A DNA stretch of 46,974 nucleotides from Algoriphagus sp. GTDB lineage: Bacteria; Bacteroidota; Bacteroidia; Cytophagales; Cyclobacteriaceae. Shown here one piece after another: positions 1-8,663 of the stretch (positions are counted from its first letter, which is position 1; the number at the start of each line of letters is the position of its first letter). The stretch lies in the NCBI RefSeq assembly GCF_029254265.1, contig NZ_JAQWXX010000124.1, forward strand, positions 1-46,974. The letters run 5' to 3'. The position numbers were made by a program, and so were the translations under genes. The notes beneath the pieces are model-generated. The model worked only from the letters and a program-made list of their open reading frames with translations, was not told the origin of the DNA and searched no databases.

Positions 1-307
1 GTCAAAACCGTTTATTTTGACCTAATTTAGTACCCGTTAAGATCGCAAGAAAGCGATTGTCACTGGCTGTCACTTCTAACTTATTTGGCTACTGGCATCT
101 TTGCGGATATACATAAAAATCTAATAGGTAATCAATTGCGTTATAGAATTGTTTGAATTAGAATGTTTTTTTTATCAAAATGGAAATTAAAAGTTTATTA
201 AGAAATTAATTATCCATGATTGGTTTTAATAAAACGTAAATCCCGAATTTTAACTAATAGTCATGGCAAGTGGTTGACTTCTAGGTTTTATTAAGTTTTC
301 ACTAAAT
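1..307. other. gene-free left edge
   Basis: No convincing gene is present in this AT-rich stretch. A short inverted repeat (GTCAAAA / TTTTGAC, 7-nt loop) occupies positions 1-21. At 92-115 there is a motif, CTGG-N5-TTGCGGATATACATA, that recurs in the same orientation at 46767-46790. The rest shows no recognisable structure. Confidence 0.6.
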
Positions 308-340
308 AAAAAACTCTCAGAAAATCCCGAGAGTTTTTTT
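308..340 (-). terminator. intrinsic terminator of ssrA
   Basis: An 8-bp stem (AAACTCTC at 311-318 with GAGAGTTT at 329-336) and a 10-nt loop are followed on the minus strand by T/A-rich sequence. It starts immediately after the 3' end of the tmRNA, as expected for its terminator. On the plus strand it is also followed by T residues, so it could work in both directions. Confidence 0.85.
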
Positions 341-341
341 G

Positions 342-740
342 TGGAGCTGGCGAGATTCGAACTCGCGTCCAGATAAGGAAACAGCATACCGTCTACATGC
401 TTAGTCACCTGTTGGGTTTTCGATCGACCTATGCTGGGTGACACACCTCAGTTCGACTTAGCTACTAAATCTTAAGCTTGCCTAATAGCATCACAAGCAG
501 CAGCCCGATCAAGTCGACACCTCAGATCCACCCGGATCAGACAACGGATGGCGAGATGTGGCCGGGGAATCACTATTGTGACTCAACCCTTTAAGCAATC
601 TATCCTAAAAGGCTAGATTAAGCAGCCATGGCGTAAGTATTTTCGCCATTTATGGTTCGTATGAATCTTTTAAGGCCGTACATACTCCAGCCTGCATGCG
701 AGCCCGATCTTTACACTTACTGTCAATACCGGTCAGCCCC
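342..740 (-). ncRNA. ssrA: transfer-messenger RNA (tmRNA)
   Basis: tmRNA rescues ribosomes stalled on broken messages: it acts first as alanyl-tRNA, then as template for a degradation tag. The minus-strand 5' end reads GGGGCUG and pairs over 7 bp (one G-U) with CAGCUCC at the 3' end (343-349). The T arm is visible at about 350-368 (GGACGCGAGTTCGAATCTCG on the minus strand). The internal tag frame ends in a TAA stop at 618-620 and reads GENTYAMAA. A CCA tail does not appear to be encoded, so it would be added after transcription. The length of about 399 nt is typical for a one-piece tmRNA. Confidence 0.96.
618..647 (-). other. tmRNA tag reading frame (GENTYAMAA)
   Basis: Read on the minus strand from the likely resume codon GGC, the codons encode Gly-Glu-Asn-Thr-Tyr-Ala-Met-Ala-Ala and then TAA. 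Bacteroidota tags generally begin with Gly-Glu and most bacterial tags end Leu-Ala-Ala, the signal recognised by ClpXP. Here the penultimate hydrophobic residue is Met rather than Leu. The exact resume codon is inferred from the family pattern. Confidence 0.88.
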
Positions 741-755
741 ATTTTGTTAGGATGA

Positions 756-763
756 CAAAAGTA
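756..763 (-). promoter_or_regulatory. -7 element upstream of ssrA
   Basis: The minus strand reads TACTTTTG, a match to the Bacteroidota -7 consensus TAnnTTTG, ending 16 nt before the mature tmRNA 5' end. No TTTG -33 element is visible at the expected 20-nt distance. Transcription would start a few bases upstream of position 740, with 5' trimming by RNase P. Confidence 0.5.
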
Positions 764-920
764 AGGGATTTTTGGTTCCATAGCTCATATCTGTGTTCAG
801 TAAAAAAATTCTAAAATCTTTGAATTTTCATTCGATTGTTTGTCAGTCTATTACGCTAAAATATATCAGAATAGTCTTCAAAGTCCTCTCTGAATATTGA
901 GTTTTTTATATCTTGCAGCG

Positions 921-2066
921 ATGGAAAATTTCGTCGTTTCGGCAAGGAAATACAGACCTGCGGACTTTAAAAGTGTCGTGGGTCAACAGCATATCACTAC
1001 CACGCTACAGAATGCAATCAAAAACAAGCACTTAGCTCAAGCATTTCTGTTTTGTGGTCCAAGAGGTGTGGGCAAAACAACCTGTGCCAGAATCCTCGCT
1101 AAGACAATCAACTGTGAAAATCTGCAGGCGGATTTTGAAGCCTGTGGCAATTGCGACTCCTGCGTTTCCTTCCAAAATAATAGCTCATTTAATATATATG
1201 AGCTCGATGCAGCTTCCAATAACTCAGTAGACGATATCCGAAATCTAGTAGATCAAGTACGATATGCTCCTCAAAAAGGAGATTACAAAGTCTATATTAT
1301 TGATGAGGTGCACATGCTTTCGGCAAATGCATTTAATGCATTTCTGAAAACACTGGAAGAGCCTCCTAAGTATGCCATCTTTATCTTGGCTACTACAGAA
1401 AAACATAAGATCCTCCCTACCATTCTTTCACGCTGTCAGATTTTTGACTTCAATCGAATTCAGGTAAAGCATATTGCTGACCATTTAGAAGGTATCGCGA
1501 AAAAGGAGAAGGTAGATTATGAAGAAGAAGCCCTTCGATTGATTGCTACAAAAGCCGATGGTGCACTTCGTGATGCACTTTCTATTTTTGACTTGATTGT
1601 CACCTATTCCGCCGGAAAAAAAGTCACCTATCAAGAGACCATCAACAATCTTCATATTCTTGATTACGATTACTATTTCAGGGTAGTAGATAGTTTCCTC
1701 AAGGAAGATTTGTCTGCGGTACTTCTGACTTTCGATGAGATCTTAAAAAAAGGGTTTGATGGTCATAATTTCATTGTGGGGCTGTGTGAGCACCTGAGAG
1801 ATCTTTTGGTGGCAAAGGATCCCGCTACCATTGATTTGGTGGAAGTTTCTGACTCGACCAGACAAAAATACTTGGAGCAGTGCCAATCGGCTTCCGTTTC
1901 ATTTTTACTTTCTGCTTTGAACATCGCTAACCAGTGCGATATCAATTACAAGACTAGCAAAAATCAGCGTCTACACGTTGAACTTGCCTTGATGAAAATC
2001 TCCAAACTTTCTCGGGCTTTTAGTTTGGCAATGGTTTCGGCTGAGGACACAAAAAAAAAAATCTGA
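921..2066 (+). CDS. dnaX: DNA polymerase III gamma subunit (short dnaX product)
   Basis: The unshifted dnaX frame gives 381 aa: ATPase domains I and II and the oligomerisation domain III, ending in three lysines and an isoleucine before TGA. This mirrors gamma in Escherichia coli, which also ends at a stop just past an A-rich slip site and keeps clamp-loading activity but lacks the helicase- and polymerase-binding tail. That the short form accumulates here is inferred from the stop placement. Upstream ssrA is divergent, and no strong -33/-7 promoter stands out in the 180 nt between them. Confidence 0.75.
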   Translation: MENFVVSARKYRPADFKSVVGQQHITTTLQNAIKNKHLAQAFLFCGPRGVGKTTCARILAKTINCENLQADFEACGNCDSCVSFQNNSSFNIYELDAASNNSVDDIRNLVDQVRYAPQKGDYKVYIIDEVHMLSANAFNAFLKTLEEPPKYAIFILATTEKHKILPTILSRCQIFDFNRIQVKHIADHLEGIAKKEKVDYEEEALRLIATKADGALRDALSIFDLIVTYSAGKKVTYQETINNLHILDYDYYFRVVDSFLKEDLSAVLLTFDEILKKGFDGHNFIVGLCEHLRDLLVAKDPATIDLVEVSDSTRQKYLEQCQSASVSFLLSALNIANQCDINYKTSKNQRLHVELALMKISKLSRAFSLAMVSAEDTKKKI

Positions 2067-2641
2067 GTGAGGAGAGTTCTGCTCCAATCCCAACTGTCCA
2101 AGAAGAAGTAGTTTCTCCACCTTCCAAGTCTTCAAGTCCTATACAGCGGACTATTTCTATTCCTAAAAATATTCTCCACACCAAGAAATTGATGGAGGAG
2201 AAAAAATCGGAGGCAGAAAGTCAATCGCTTTTGGCTACCCAAGAGAAGAAGGAAGTAATTGAAGTAAACTCAGACAAAAAGCTTACTTCAGAAATTCTCG
2301 ATCAAGCACTTCCTGAGATTTTGGCGCATTTCAAAGCCCATGATAAAAATATGGAGCTTGCTATCCTTCAGACTATTCATGTCAAAGACAATCAAGTGAT
2401 TCTTCATGTCGTGGGCCATGTGCAAGATGAGCTAGCGCAAAAGATGAAGCCTGAACTGGTCAGTATTATTCGGGAGAAAACTGGAGTGGGAAGATGTCCA
2501 ATTGTCGTGGAATCTCGAGATGATTTGGAGGAGAAAGTAAAAGTCTACTATACGGATTCAGACAAGCTTCAACGCTTGAAAGAGCTACATCCCGCATTAG
2601 GGGAATTTCAAAAGCGCTTTGGGCTTGAAACTGATTTCTAA
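921..2641 (+). CDS. dnaX: DNA polymerase III tau subunit (via -1 frameshift)
   Basis: This is the clamp-loader ATPase that also links the polymerase core to the helicase. I start at ATG 921 (MENFVVSARKYRP, the family N-terminus) rather than the upstream TTG at 897. Visible motifs: Walker A GPRGVGKT (46-53), zinc cysteines C65, C75, C78 and C81, Walker B DEVH (128-131) and the SRC arginine-finger motif (170-172). The zero frame stops at 2064-2066 just after 11 A residues (2051-2061). The -1 frame is open from that run to TAA 2639-2641 and encodes a low-complexity linker plus a C-terminal domain ending LHPALGEFQKRFGLETDF. The joined product would be 573 aa, a normal full-length DnaX size. A sequencing error in the A run is the main alternative to a real recoding event. 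Confidence 0.85.
2043..2085 (+). promoter_or_regulatory. dnaX recoding/slippage site
   Basis: The sequence has a Shine-Dalgarno-like GAGGA (2043-2047), then 11 A residues (2051-2061), then the zero-frame TGA at 2064. A short stem (GGAG 2071-2074 with CTCC 2082-2085) follows. The order resembles the E. coli dnaX cassette of SD-like element, A-rich heptamer and hairpin. The stem here is weak, and an A11 run also favours RNA polymerase slippage as known for Thermus dnaX. One added A in the mRNA, or a -1 ribosomal shift, would produce tau. Confidence 0.65.
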
Positions 2642-3630
2642 AAATCCAAAGAAATTCCAAAATTGACCAGATTCTGTAGCTGTACCGCTTGTTTGGAACT
2701 ACCGTCGTCTTGCTTAATGAAAACTTCCTCATCGTAAATAATTACAGTTTCGATACGTGTTGAAATAAAGCGATTCACTTTCATTCTGATAACTGAATTG
2801 AAATTGACCACCATGTTTCCAAATCGTTCATAATTTGAGAAAAGATTGATATCAGACTTCCAAGTCACATTTTCCATCAAGCGGATATCGGTAACCGAAG
2901 CGGCTATTGAAACTCCCGCCTCAGCACGTACATTTTCACCTTTTTCGACCCCAAAAGCTCCCGCCTGACTGAGAGAGTCATTCATCACAATCGTAAATCT
3001 TCCCGTGAAAGGCGAAAGGATAATTGAAATTCTACTTTTGTCTTTATATGTTTTTCGATAGTTCAAACCCGTTGAGGATTGCACATACCCGGGAGAAAGC
3101 AAATCTGAAATCTTGGTTCGAGTCTCTAAATCACTTCCCGCTGGTCGGGAATACTTGTATCCAGCTAAAAGTTGAGTCCTCGCATCCAGCTGGGTTGAAA
3201 GATAGAAAAACTCCGAAAGCTCACGTCCATAGTTACTTACGAACTGAAAATTATCGTTTGTTTTTCTGGTTTCGAAGTTTCGGTTTCCCTGTCTGTTAAA
3301 ACCGAGGTTAATATTTAACTGGGTATCCCAGACCTTTTTGTCTTTTTTGTAGTTGGCAAAAAGTGAGAGTCCTGAGTTCAATGCAAGTGTACTTGCACCC
3401 CCCGCTGCCCAATTGGAGAGGGTTACTTGTTGAATGTTTAGGTTATAATTTCCACCTGTTTTCCAGAAAATCTCTTTAATAGGCTCTTCGAGGATCAGTG
3501 AATCTCCCAGCATCAAGAGCGTATCCCCATTTATCAAAACGGTATCAGGGATAATGATTCGGTCTTGAGCCATAGTGACATGGCTAAGAAAAACCATTAA
3601 GATCCCAAAAAGGAAAGAATACTTATACAT
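2638..3630 (-). CDS. DUF3078 outer-membrane barrel protein
   Basis: The protein is 330 aa with a signal peptide (hydrophobic 5-19, probable cleavage after MA-21 before QDR). The region WKTGGNYNLNIQQVTLSNWA followed by alternating beta strands (GLSLFANYKK, TQLNINLGF) matches the DUF3078 family of Bacteroidota, predicted outer-membrane beta barrels of unknown role. It is the last gene of a minus-strand run with the lytic transglycosylase 25 nt upstream. Its stop codon overlaps the dnaX stop by 3 nt in convergent orientation, leaving no room for a terminator between the genes. The function is unknown; I see the barrel-like pattern and infer location. Confidence 0.85.
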   Translation of the reverse strand: MYKYSFLFGILMVFLSHVTMAQDRIIIPDTVLINGDTLLMLGDSLILEEPIKEIFWKTGGNYNLNIQQVTLSNWAAGGASTLALNSGLSLFANYKKDKKVWDTQLNINLGFNRQGNRNFETRKTNDNFQFVSNYGRELSEFFYLSTQLDARTQLLAGYKYSRPAGSDLETRTKISDLLSPGYVQSSTGLNYRKTYKDKSRISIILSPFTGRFTIVMNDSLSQAGAFGVEKGENVRAEAGVSIAASVTDIRLMENVTWKSDINLFSNYERFGNMVVNFNSVIRMKVNRFISTRIETVIIYDEEVFIKQDDGSSKQAVQLQNLVNFGISLDF

Positions 3631-3655
3631 CCGAAAACGATTGGGAAATTGAAAA

Positions 3656-5236
3656 TTAAGGTCTGAAAATAACTAATTTTTGACCTACAGAAATGATGTT
3701 TTGGCTACCTATTTTATTCCAGTTTTTAAGCTGATCCATTGTCACTCCGTATCGTTTACTTATTGCAAATACAGTTTCACCGGCAGAAACCGTGTGGGTG
3801 ATTTGACTAGCAGTGGATTTTGAATCTGTGGCAGGTGATTGTTGCACTACTGCCTCTTTTCTTACCGGTGCTTGAGCGACCACCGTATTTTGAACCTTAG
3901 GAGTCGAGATAGGGATAATTTGGATTTCCTCACCTCGTTTTCTGGACTCTTGTAGATTTAGCACCATACCGACTTTAAGCTCATTGTCTCTACGTATTCT
4001 GTTTTTTGATTTAAGTGAAGAAAGTTTGATTCCATATTTTTGAGAAATACTCCAGAGAGTCTCTCCTGGTTGTACGATATGTGTCTCTACTTCCGCTCTG
4101 GCCTTTTTCTTTTCAGTATAATAGTATTTCCCTGCCTCAATAGGAGCCTCTTCCTCAAGGTCATTCAGCCTTCGGAATTTTTTCTCCTTGATGCCAATTT
4201 GATCAGTGAACTTAGTCTGTGAAGTAGATTTAGGGGCTTGAACGCCATCTAGATCATTGACTGTAATTTGATCTGGCTCTGAAGCTTTGGTAGTGTTTCC
4301 TGCTACTTTAGGATAGGAATTTGCTCGCTTGTAGGCAGGGCTGTTTTTGTCAGCTGTATAATTTTGACTTTTCTGAGGGGTAGGTTGCTGGACAATCGCT
4401 TCTTGTACAGGAAGTTCACCTTGCTTGATAAATACCAAAGAATAACTTTTATCCCCAGGGATTTTTCCGTTTTTTGCCCAAGTATTGTATTCCTCTAAAT
4501 GATTTTCAGAAACGCCATACTTTTTTGCCAGAGCTGCTAATGTTGTAGGTCCCTGGACTTTGACTTCAATTAGTTGCTGATTGGAATTACTTGCAAAAAC
4601 TCCGATTTGATTTTCAAAAGCTATTTTGTGGGCTAAAAATTTCTTAAAATACCAATGGCTATTACGGTCAATATCCACAACTCTTTTTCCGTTGTATTGG
4701 GTGCCAAAATAGGCTTTTGCACCGCCCAATCCCATTTGGTAAGAAACCAATGCACACATCCAATTGTCAAATGTGTTATTATGCTTTTGAAGATATAGTG
4801 CTGCGCCCCTAGTGGAAGAAACTATGTTCTGTCGCTCATCGATCTGATTGTCTACACGTAGAAAAACTTCCTCCGCAGTTCCCTGCTTGAATTGCCAAAA
4901 ACCTACTGCATTTGAAGTAGAAACTGCATTTCCGATCAAACTACTTTCCTGAATCACCAAATATTTTAAATCTAAAGGGACTCCAACCGATGCTAACTCG
5001 CGCTCAATTATTGGCATGTAGAGATTTACCCGCTCTTGCTTGACTTTAAAGTAATTGGGGTTTCTGTATTGAGCATCCACGTCAAGTTGGATTTCTCGTC
5101 TAGCTTGTGGGTTAATTCGAACTATTAAGTCAGCAAATTCGATTTCAGCCGGCACTTGAGGGATTTGCCCAAATGCGGTTGAAATAAAAAACAAGTTGAT
5201 AATGAAGATAGAATAATATAGTCGGGATAAGTTCAT
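3656..5236 (-). CDS. LysM lytic transglycosylase (MltD-like)
   Basis: A 526-aa secreted murein hydrolase with a signal peptide at about 1-23. A lytic transglycosylase (SLT) domain at about 80-180 has the likely catalytic Glu97 in IQESSLIGNAVS, then VGFWQFKQGTAEE and the SYQMGLGGAKAYF segment. Three LysM peptidoglycan-binding modules follow: a divergent one at about 224-270, a clear one at 386-428 (VQPGETLWSISQKYGI) and one at 480-524 (VSAGETVFAISKRYGV). The linkers are charged or Ser/Pro-rich. The layout matches MltD-type enzymes, which cleave the MurNAc-GlcNAc bond to form 1,6-anhydroMurNAc. The product is periplasmic or outer-membrane associated. It sits in a minus-strand envelope run between an O-methyltransferase and a DUF3078 barrel. 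Confidence 0.9.
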   Translation of the reverse strand: MNLSRLYYSIFIINLFFISTAFGQIPQVPAEIEFADLIVRINPQARREIQLDVDAQYRNPNYFKVKQERVNLYMPIIERELASVGVPLDLKYLVIQESSLIGNAVSTSNAVGFWQFKQGTAEEVFLRVDNQIDERQNIVSSTRGAALYLQKHNNTFDNWMCALVSYQMGLGGAKAYFGTQYNGKRVVDIDRNSHWYFKKFLAHKIAFENQIGVFASNSNQQLIEVKVQGPTTLAALAKKYGVSENHLEEYNTWAKNGKIPGDKSYSLVFIKQGELPVQEAIVQQPTPQKSQNYTADKNSPAYKRANSYPKVAGNTTKASEPDQITVNDLDGVQAPKSTSQTKFTDQIGIKEKKFRRLNDLEEEAPIEAGKYYYTEKKKARAEVETHIVQPGETLWSISQKYGIKLSSLKSKNRIRRDNELKVGMVLNLQESRKRGEEIQIIPISTPKVQNTVVAQAPVRKEAVVQQSPATDSKSTASQITHTVSAGETVFAISKRYGVTMDQLKNWNKIGSQNIISVGQKLVIFRP

Positions 5237-5301
5237 ATGAAAAAGGCTTTCACTTACGTTTCAGCCATGTTTTAGCAAAAATGATTCCCTTTTTAGTAGA
5301 C

Positions 5302-5946
5302 TTAGATTTTTCTTGCCATCATCACGCCATCCCGGATCGGAAGGAGGACATTTTCTACACGAGGATCTTCCTGTATTTTAGTGTTAAAATCAAGTATTGC
5401 CTGTGTATCCTTATCAATTTTTTTTCCTTCTTCTACCAATATTTTGCCAGACCAAAGCACGTTGTCTGCCATTATGATCCCTCCGGAACTTACTTTATCG
5501 ATCACCAAATCAAAGTATTTATCATAGTTGAATTTGTCTGCATCGATAAAAACCAAATCAAAAGGCCCTGGTAATTCGGGTATGATGTCTAGTGCATTTC
5601 CAAGTCTATAATCGATTTGATCGGCGAGTCCACTTTCTTCAAAAAATTCTCTGACCATTTTCTCCAGTTCATCATTGATGTCAAGGGTGATCAATGTTCC
5701 GTCTTTCGACAAACCTCTAGCCATGCAGATTCCCGAGTATCCAGTATAGGTACCTATTTCTAAAATGGTTTTTGGATTAAGCATTTTAGTAAAAAGTTCT
5801 AGCATTTTTCCCTGCAGATGACCCGAAATCATCCGAGGCATTAATACCTTGGCTCGTGTTTCGCGGGTGATTTTTTGAAGCAACGCATCTTCATTTGAAG
5901 TGTGCTTTTCACAATAATTCAATAGGGCTGGGTCAATAAATTCCAT
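5302..5946 (-). CDS. class I SAM O-methyltransferase
   Basis: A 214-aa single-domain enzyme of the caffeoyl-CoA/catechol O-methyltransferase family. SAM motif I EIGTYTGYS lies at 63-71, the metal-binding DADK at 135-138, and DNVLWSGK at 161-168 is the typical second metal segment. It would transfer methyl from S-adenosylmethionine to a catechol-like hydroxyl; the substrate cannot be deduced. The start is 1 nt from the stop of the upstream M16 peptidase, so the two are almost certainly co-transcribed. Cytoplasmic, with no signal peptide. Confidence 0.92.
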   Translation of the reverse strand: MEFIDPALLNYCEKHTSNEDALLQKITRETRAKVLMPRMISGHLQGKMLELFTKMLNPKTILEIGTYTGYSGICMARGLSKDGTLITLDINDELEKMVREFFEESGLADQIDYRLGNALDIIPELPGPFDLVFIDADKFNYDKYFDLVIDKVSSGGIIMADNVLWSGKILVEEGKKIDKDTQAILDFNTKIQEDPRVENVLLPIRDGVMMARKI

Positions 5947-5947
5947 G

Positions 5948-7177
5948 TTAGGAAGGCTTATAAGTCAGAAAAGTCAGTTCTGAGGGATTAAAGATTTCAT
6001 TGGCGATTTCTAGTATGTCTTCGGCTGTGGTCGATCTGATTTGATTGAAAATTGACTCCAGGGAATCTACCTTGCCATGATCGAGCAGGCTTTTTCCATA
6101 TACTAGCATCAGCCCCGAGTAGTTTTCCTCAGCCATTGCCATCTGGCCAATGGCTTGCTCTTTTGCCATGTGAAGTTGAACTGTTCCCAGTTTCACAGTT
6201 TGTAATCTCTTCATTTCATTCAAAACGAGGTTTTTGGCTTTCTTTAAAGTCTTGTTCTCGGTTCCGAAGTAAATTCCAAAGAATCCCGTATCTGAAAAAG
6301 GGTGATAACTGGATTCTATGCTATATACCAAACCATGTTTTTCACGAAGCATCAGATTTAATCTGCTGTTCATGCTGGGGCCTCCCAAGATATTATTAAG
6401 CAAAAACAGTTTATATCGATTTGAATTATGAAGCGAAAAGGCAGGTCGGCCAATTGCACAGAGTGATTGGGTCACGTCCCGCTCCACAGTTTTATCTTTC
6501 GGAGTATAGTTGTGAAATTCACTTCTTACATACAAACTTCGTTTTGGTTGAATTTGTGCAAGATCGCCTTCGATTGCCTTTAGGGCATTCTTGAAAGAAA
6601 TATTTCCAACTACTGAAAAAATAATCTCTGAAGTATCTAGGTGAGTGGAGATAAAATCAAAAAAATCTAATTGAGTAAAACTTGAAACCGTAGCTTCTGT
6701 TCCTAAGATATTCCTTCCCAGTGCATGATTCTCAAATACCAATTCGTCCAATTCATCCTGAATGGAATCATCAGGAGAATCCCGGTACATTGCCATTTCT
6801 TCCAAAATAACCTGGCGCTCATTTTCTATTTGTTTTTCGGGAAAGGTGCTATTAAATGTGATGTCAAATAGCAACTCAGCAGATTTATTATAATGTTCCT
6901 TTAAAGTGGAGGCGTAAAAACAAATTTTCTCTTTAGTAGTGTAGGCGTTCAATTCACCACCGAGTGATTCGAGTCGATTGAGAATATGGAAAGTCTTCCG
7001 TTTTTTGGTGCCTTTGAATGCCATGTGCTCCCAGAAATGAGCTAACCCTTCCTGCTCTTTGGTTTCATCTCTGCTTCCAATATTTAGGATAAATCCACAA
7101 TGAACCAATCGCGTATGCGTAACTTCTTGATGGACAATTCGAATTCCGTTGGCTAATTCCTTTATGCTTAAATTCAT
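5948..7177 (-). CDS. M16 family zinc peptidase
   Basis: A metallopeptidase of the pitrilysin/processing-peptidase family, 409 aa from the chosen ATG at 7177 (MNLSIKELANGIRIVHQE, the usual family start). A longer frame to 7318 has an atypical N-terminus and overlaps pepP. The inverted zinc motif HFWEH is at 47-51, with a third ligand expected at Glu126/127 in VILEEM. The C-terminal half has the R/Y-containing GGPSMNSRL and GLVYSIES segments. Both the catalytic and the inactive-type domain are in one chain, as in other short M16B enzymes. No signal peptide is seen. It is first in the minus-strand run and is divergent from pepP across 119 nt. Confidence 0.93.
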   Translation of the reverse strand: MNLSIKELANGIRIVHQEVTHTRLVHCGFILNIGSRDETKEQEGLAHFWEHMAFKGTKKRKTFHILNRLESLGGELNAYTTKEKICFYASTLKEHYNKSAELLFDITFNSTFPEKQIENERQVILEEMAMYRDSPDDSIQDELDELVFENHALGRNILGTEATVSSFTQLDFFDFISTHLDTSEIIFSVVGNISFKNALKAIEGDLAQIQPKRSLYVRSEFHNYTPKDKTVERDVTQSLCAIGRPAFSLHNSNRYKLFLLNNILGGPSMNSRLNLMLREKHGLVYSIESSYHPFSDTGFFGIYFGTENKTLKKAKNLVLNEMKRLQTVKLGTVQLHMAKEQAIGQMAMAEENYSGLMLVYGKSLLDHGKVDSLESIFNQIRSTTAEDILEIANEIFNPSELTFLTYKPS

Positions 7178-7296
7178 GCGTATGCTACCTCTTTCGGCAA
7201 AGTACAAATTAAAGCAACTAGTTGGTTTTAGGTTTGTTTTTACTGCCTTTTGAAGGAGATTTTTGTAAATTCCTGCCAGATAAATCAAAATCCTAC

Positions 7297-8586
7297 ATGA
7301 AGTATACCCCACTCCCAAAAGAACTTTATCAGAGAAATCGGAAAAAGTTAATTTCTAAACTCAAATCCAATAGTGTTGGAATTTTGAATTCCAATGATAT
7401 CATGCCAACTAATGCTGATGGCACGATGCGTTTTAGACAAAACAACGATTTGTTTTACCTATGTGGTATTGATCAGGAGGAGACCATTCTTTTATTGGCG
7501 CCGGATTGCCCGGTACCTGCCATGCGGGAGGTACTTTTTCTCAGAGAGACCAATGAGCATATTGCCGTTTGGGAAGGCCATAAGTACACCAAAGAAGAGG
7601 CTGAAGCAACTTCAGGGATTCAAAATATTAAGTGGTTAGCAGATTTTGATTTGGTGTTTAATACAGTAATGTCACTTTCCAAAAATATCTATCTGAACAC
7701 CAATGAGCATTTACGTGCAGGGGTTCATGTGGAAACAAGGGACGCGCGCTTTATCAAAACATGTAAAGAAAAGTATCCCCTTCATGAATATGAGCGAATC
7801 GCTCCAATCATGCATGAGTTGCGAGGAGTAAAAGAGCAAGAAGAAATCGATCAGCTTCAAATTGCTTGTGATATCACCGAGAAAGGATTCAGACGAATAT
7901 TGTCTTTTGTGAAACCTGGTGTTACCGAATATGAGATTGAGGCAGAATTTCTGCATGAGTTTGTGCGGAACCGAAGTAAAGGATTTGCCTATGAACCGAT
8001 CATTGCATCAGGAGCTTCAGCTTGTGTGTTGCATTATATTGAGAACAAGAAAGCATGTCTCGACGGTGAGCTTTTACTCTTGGATGTAGGTGCTGAATAT
8101 GGCAATTACAATGCAGATATGACCCGAACTATTCCGGTGAATGGTAGATTCAATCCAAGACAACGTGCGGTGTATGATGCTGTCCTACGTGTAAAGAATC
8201 AAGCCTCTGCGATGCTTACGCCGGGTGTGACTATCCAAGATTATCACAAAGAGGTTGGCTTGATCATGCAAAGCGAATTGGTAGGATTGGGACTAATTGA
8301 TCAAACGGATATCAAAAATCAGAACCCGAATTGGCCAGCATATAAAAAGTATTTCATGCATGGGACTTCTCATCATTTAGGTTTGGATGTACATGATGTG
8401 GGCACGATGCATTTCCCGATCAAAGCTGGGATGGTTTTTACCGTAGAGCCTGGGATTTACATTCCTGCAGAAGGATTCGGAGTAAGACTTGAAAATGATA
8501 TTGTGGTTCAGGAAAATGGATATTTGGATTTGATGGGTAATATTCCAGTAGAAGCGGAGGAGATTGAGACGCTCATGAATTCCTAA
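7297..8586 (+). CDS. pepP: Xaa-Pro aminopeptidase
   Basis: Removes the N-terminal residue from peptides with proline at position 2. It has 429 aa from ATG 7297 (MKYTPLPKELYQRNRKKL); the longer upstream frame lacks the family N-terminus. An aminopeptidase P N-terminal domain (about 1-165) is followed by an M24 pita-bread domain. The dimetal ligands are visible: D263, D274 (LDVGAEYGNYNADMTRT), H359 (HGTSHHLGLDVHD), E384 (VEPG) and E399 (RLEND). Length and ligand order match PepP. It is cytoplasmic. It ends about 20 nt before a strong bidirectional terminator shared with tsf. Confidence 0.95.
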   Translation: MKYTPLPKELYQRNRKKLISKLKSNSVGILNSNDIMPTNADGTMRFRQNNDLFYLCGIDQEETILLLAPDCPVPAMREVLFLRETNEHIAVWEGHKYTKEEAEATSGIQNIKWLADFDLVFNTVMSLSKNIYLNTNEHLRAGVHVETRDARFIKTCKEKYPLHEYERIAPIMHELRGVKEQEEIDQLQIACDITEKGFRRILSFVKPGVTEYEIEAEFLHEFVRNRSKGFAYEPIIASGASACVLHYIENKKACLDGELLLLDVGAEYGNYNADMTRTIPVNGRFNPRQRAVYDAVLRVKNQASAMLTPGVTIQDYHKEVGLIMQSELVGLGLIDQTDIKNQNPNWPAYKKYFMHGTSHHLGLDVHDVGTMHFPIKAGMVFTVEPGIYIPAEGFGVRLENDIVVQENGYLDLMGNIPVEAEEIETLMNS

Positions 8587-8608
8587 TCCTCTTTTTTGGT
8601 AAAATAGA

Positions 8609-8645
8609 AAAGCCCTTTCAAAATCAATTGAAAGGGCTTTTTAGT
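8609..8645. terminator. bidirectional terminator between pepP and tsf
   Basis: A perfect 13-bp stem (AAAGCCCTTTCAA at 8609-8621 with TTGAAAGGGCTTT at 8628-8640) and 6-nt loop are flanked by T runs on the plus strand and A-rich sequence that gives U residues on the minus strand. It lies between two convergent genes. Confidence 0.9.
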
Positions 8646-8663
8646 ATTAGAATCTGATTCAGA

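Noticed and set aside
250..444. 64-aa minus-strand frame
   Set aside because: It overlaps the tRNA-like 3' domain of the tmRNA and its terminator, so it is not a gene.
897..920. dnaX start at TTG 897
   Set aside because: The added residues MSFLYLAA are not part of the family N-terminus; MENFVVSARKYRP at 921 is.
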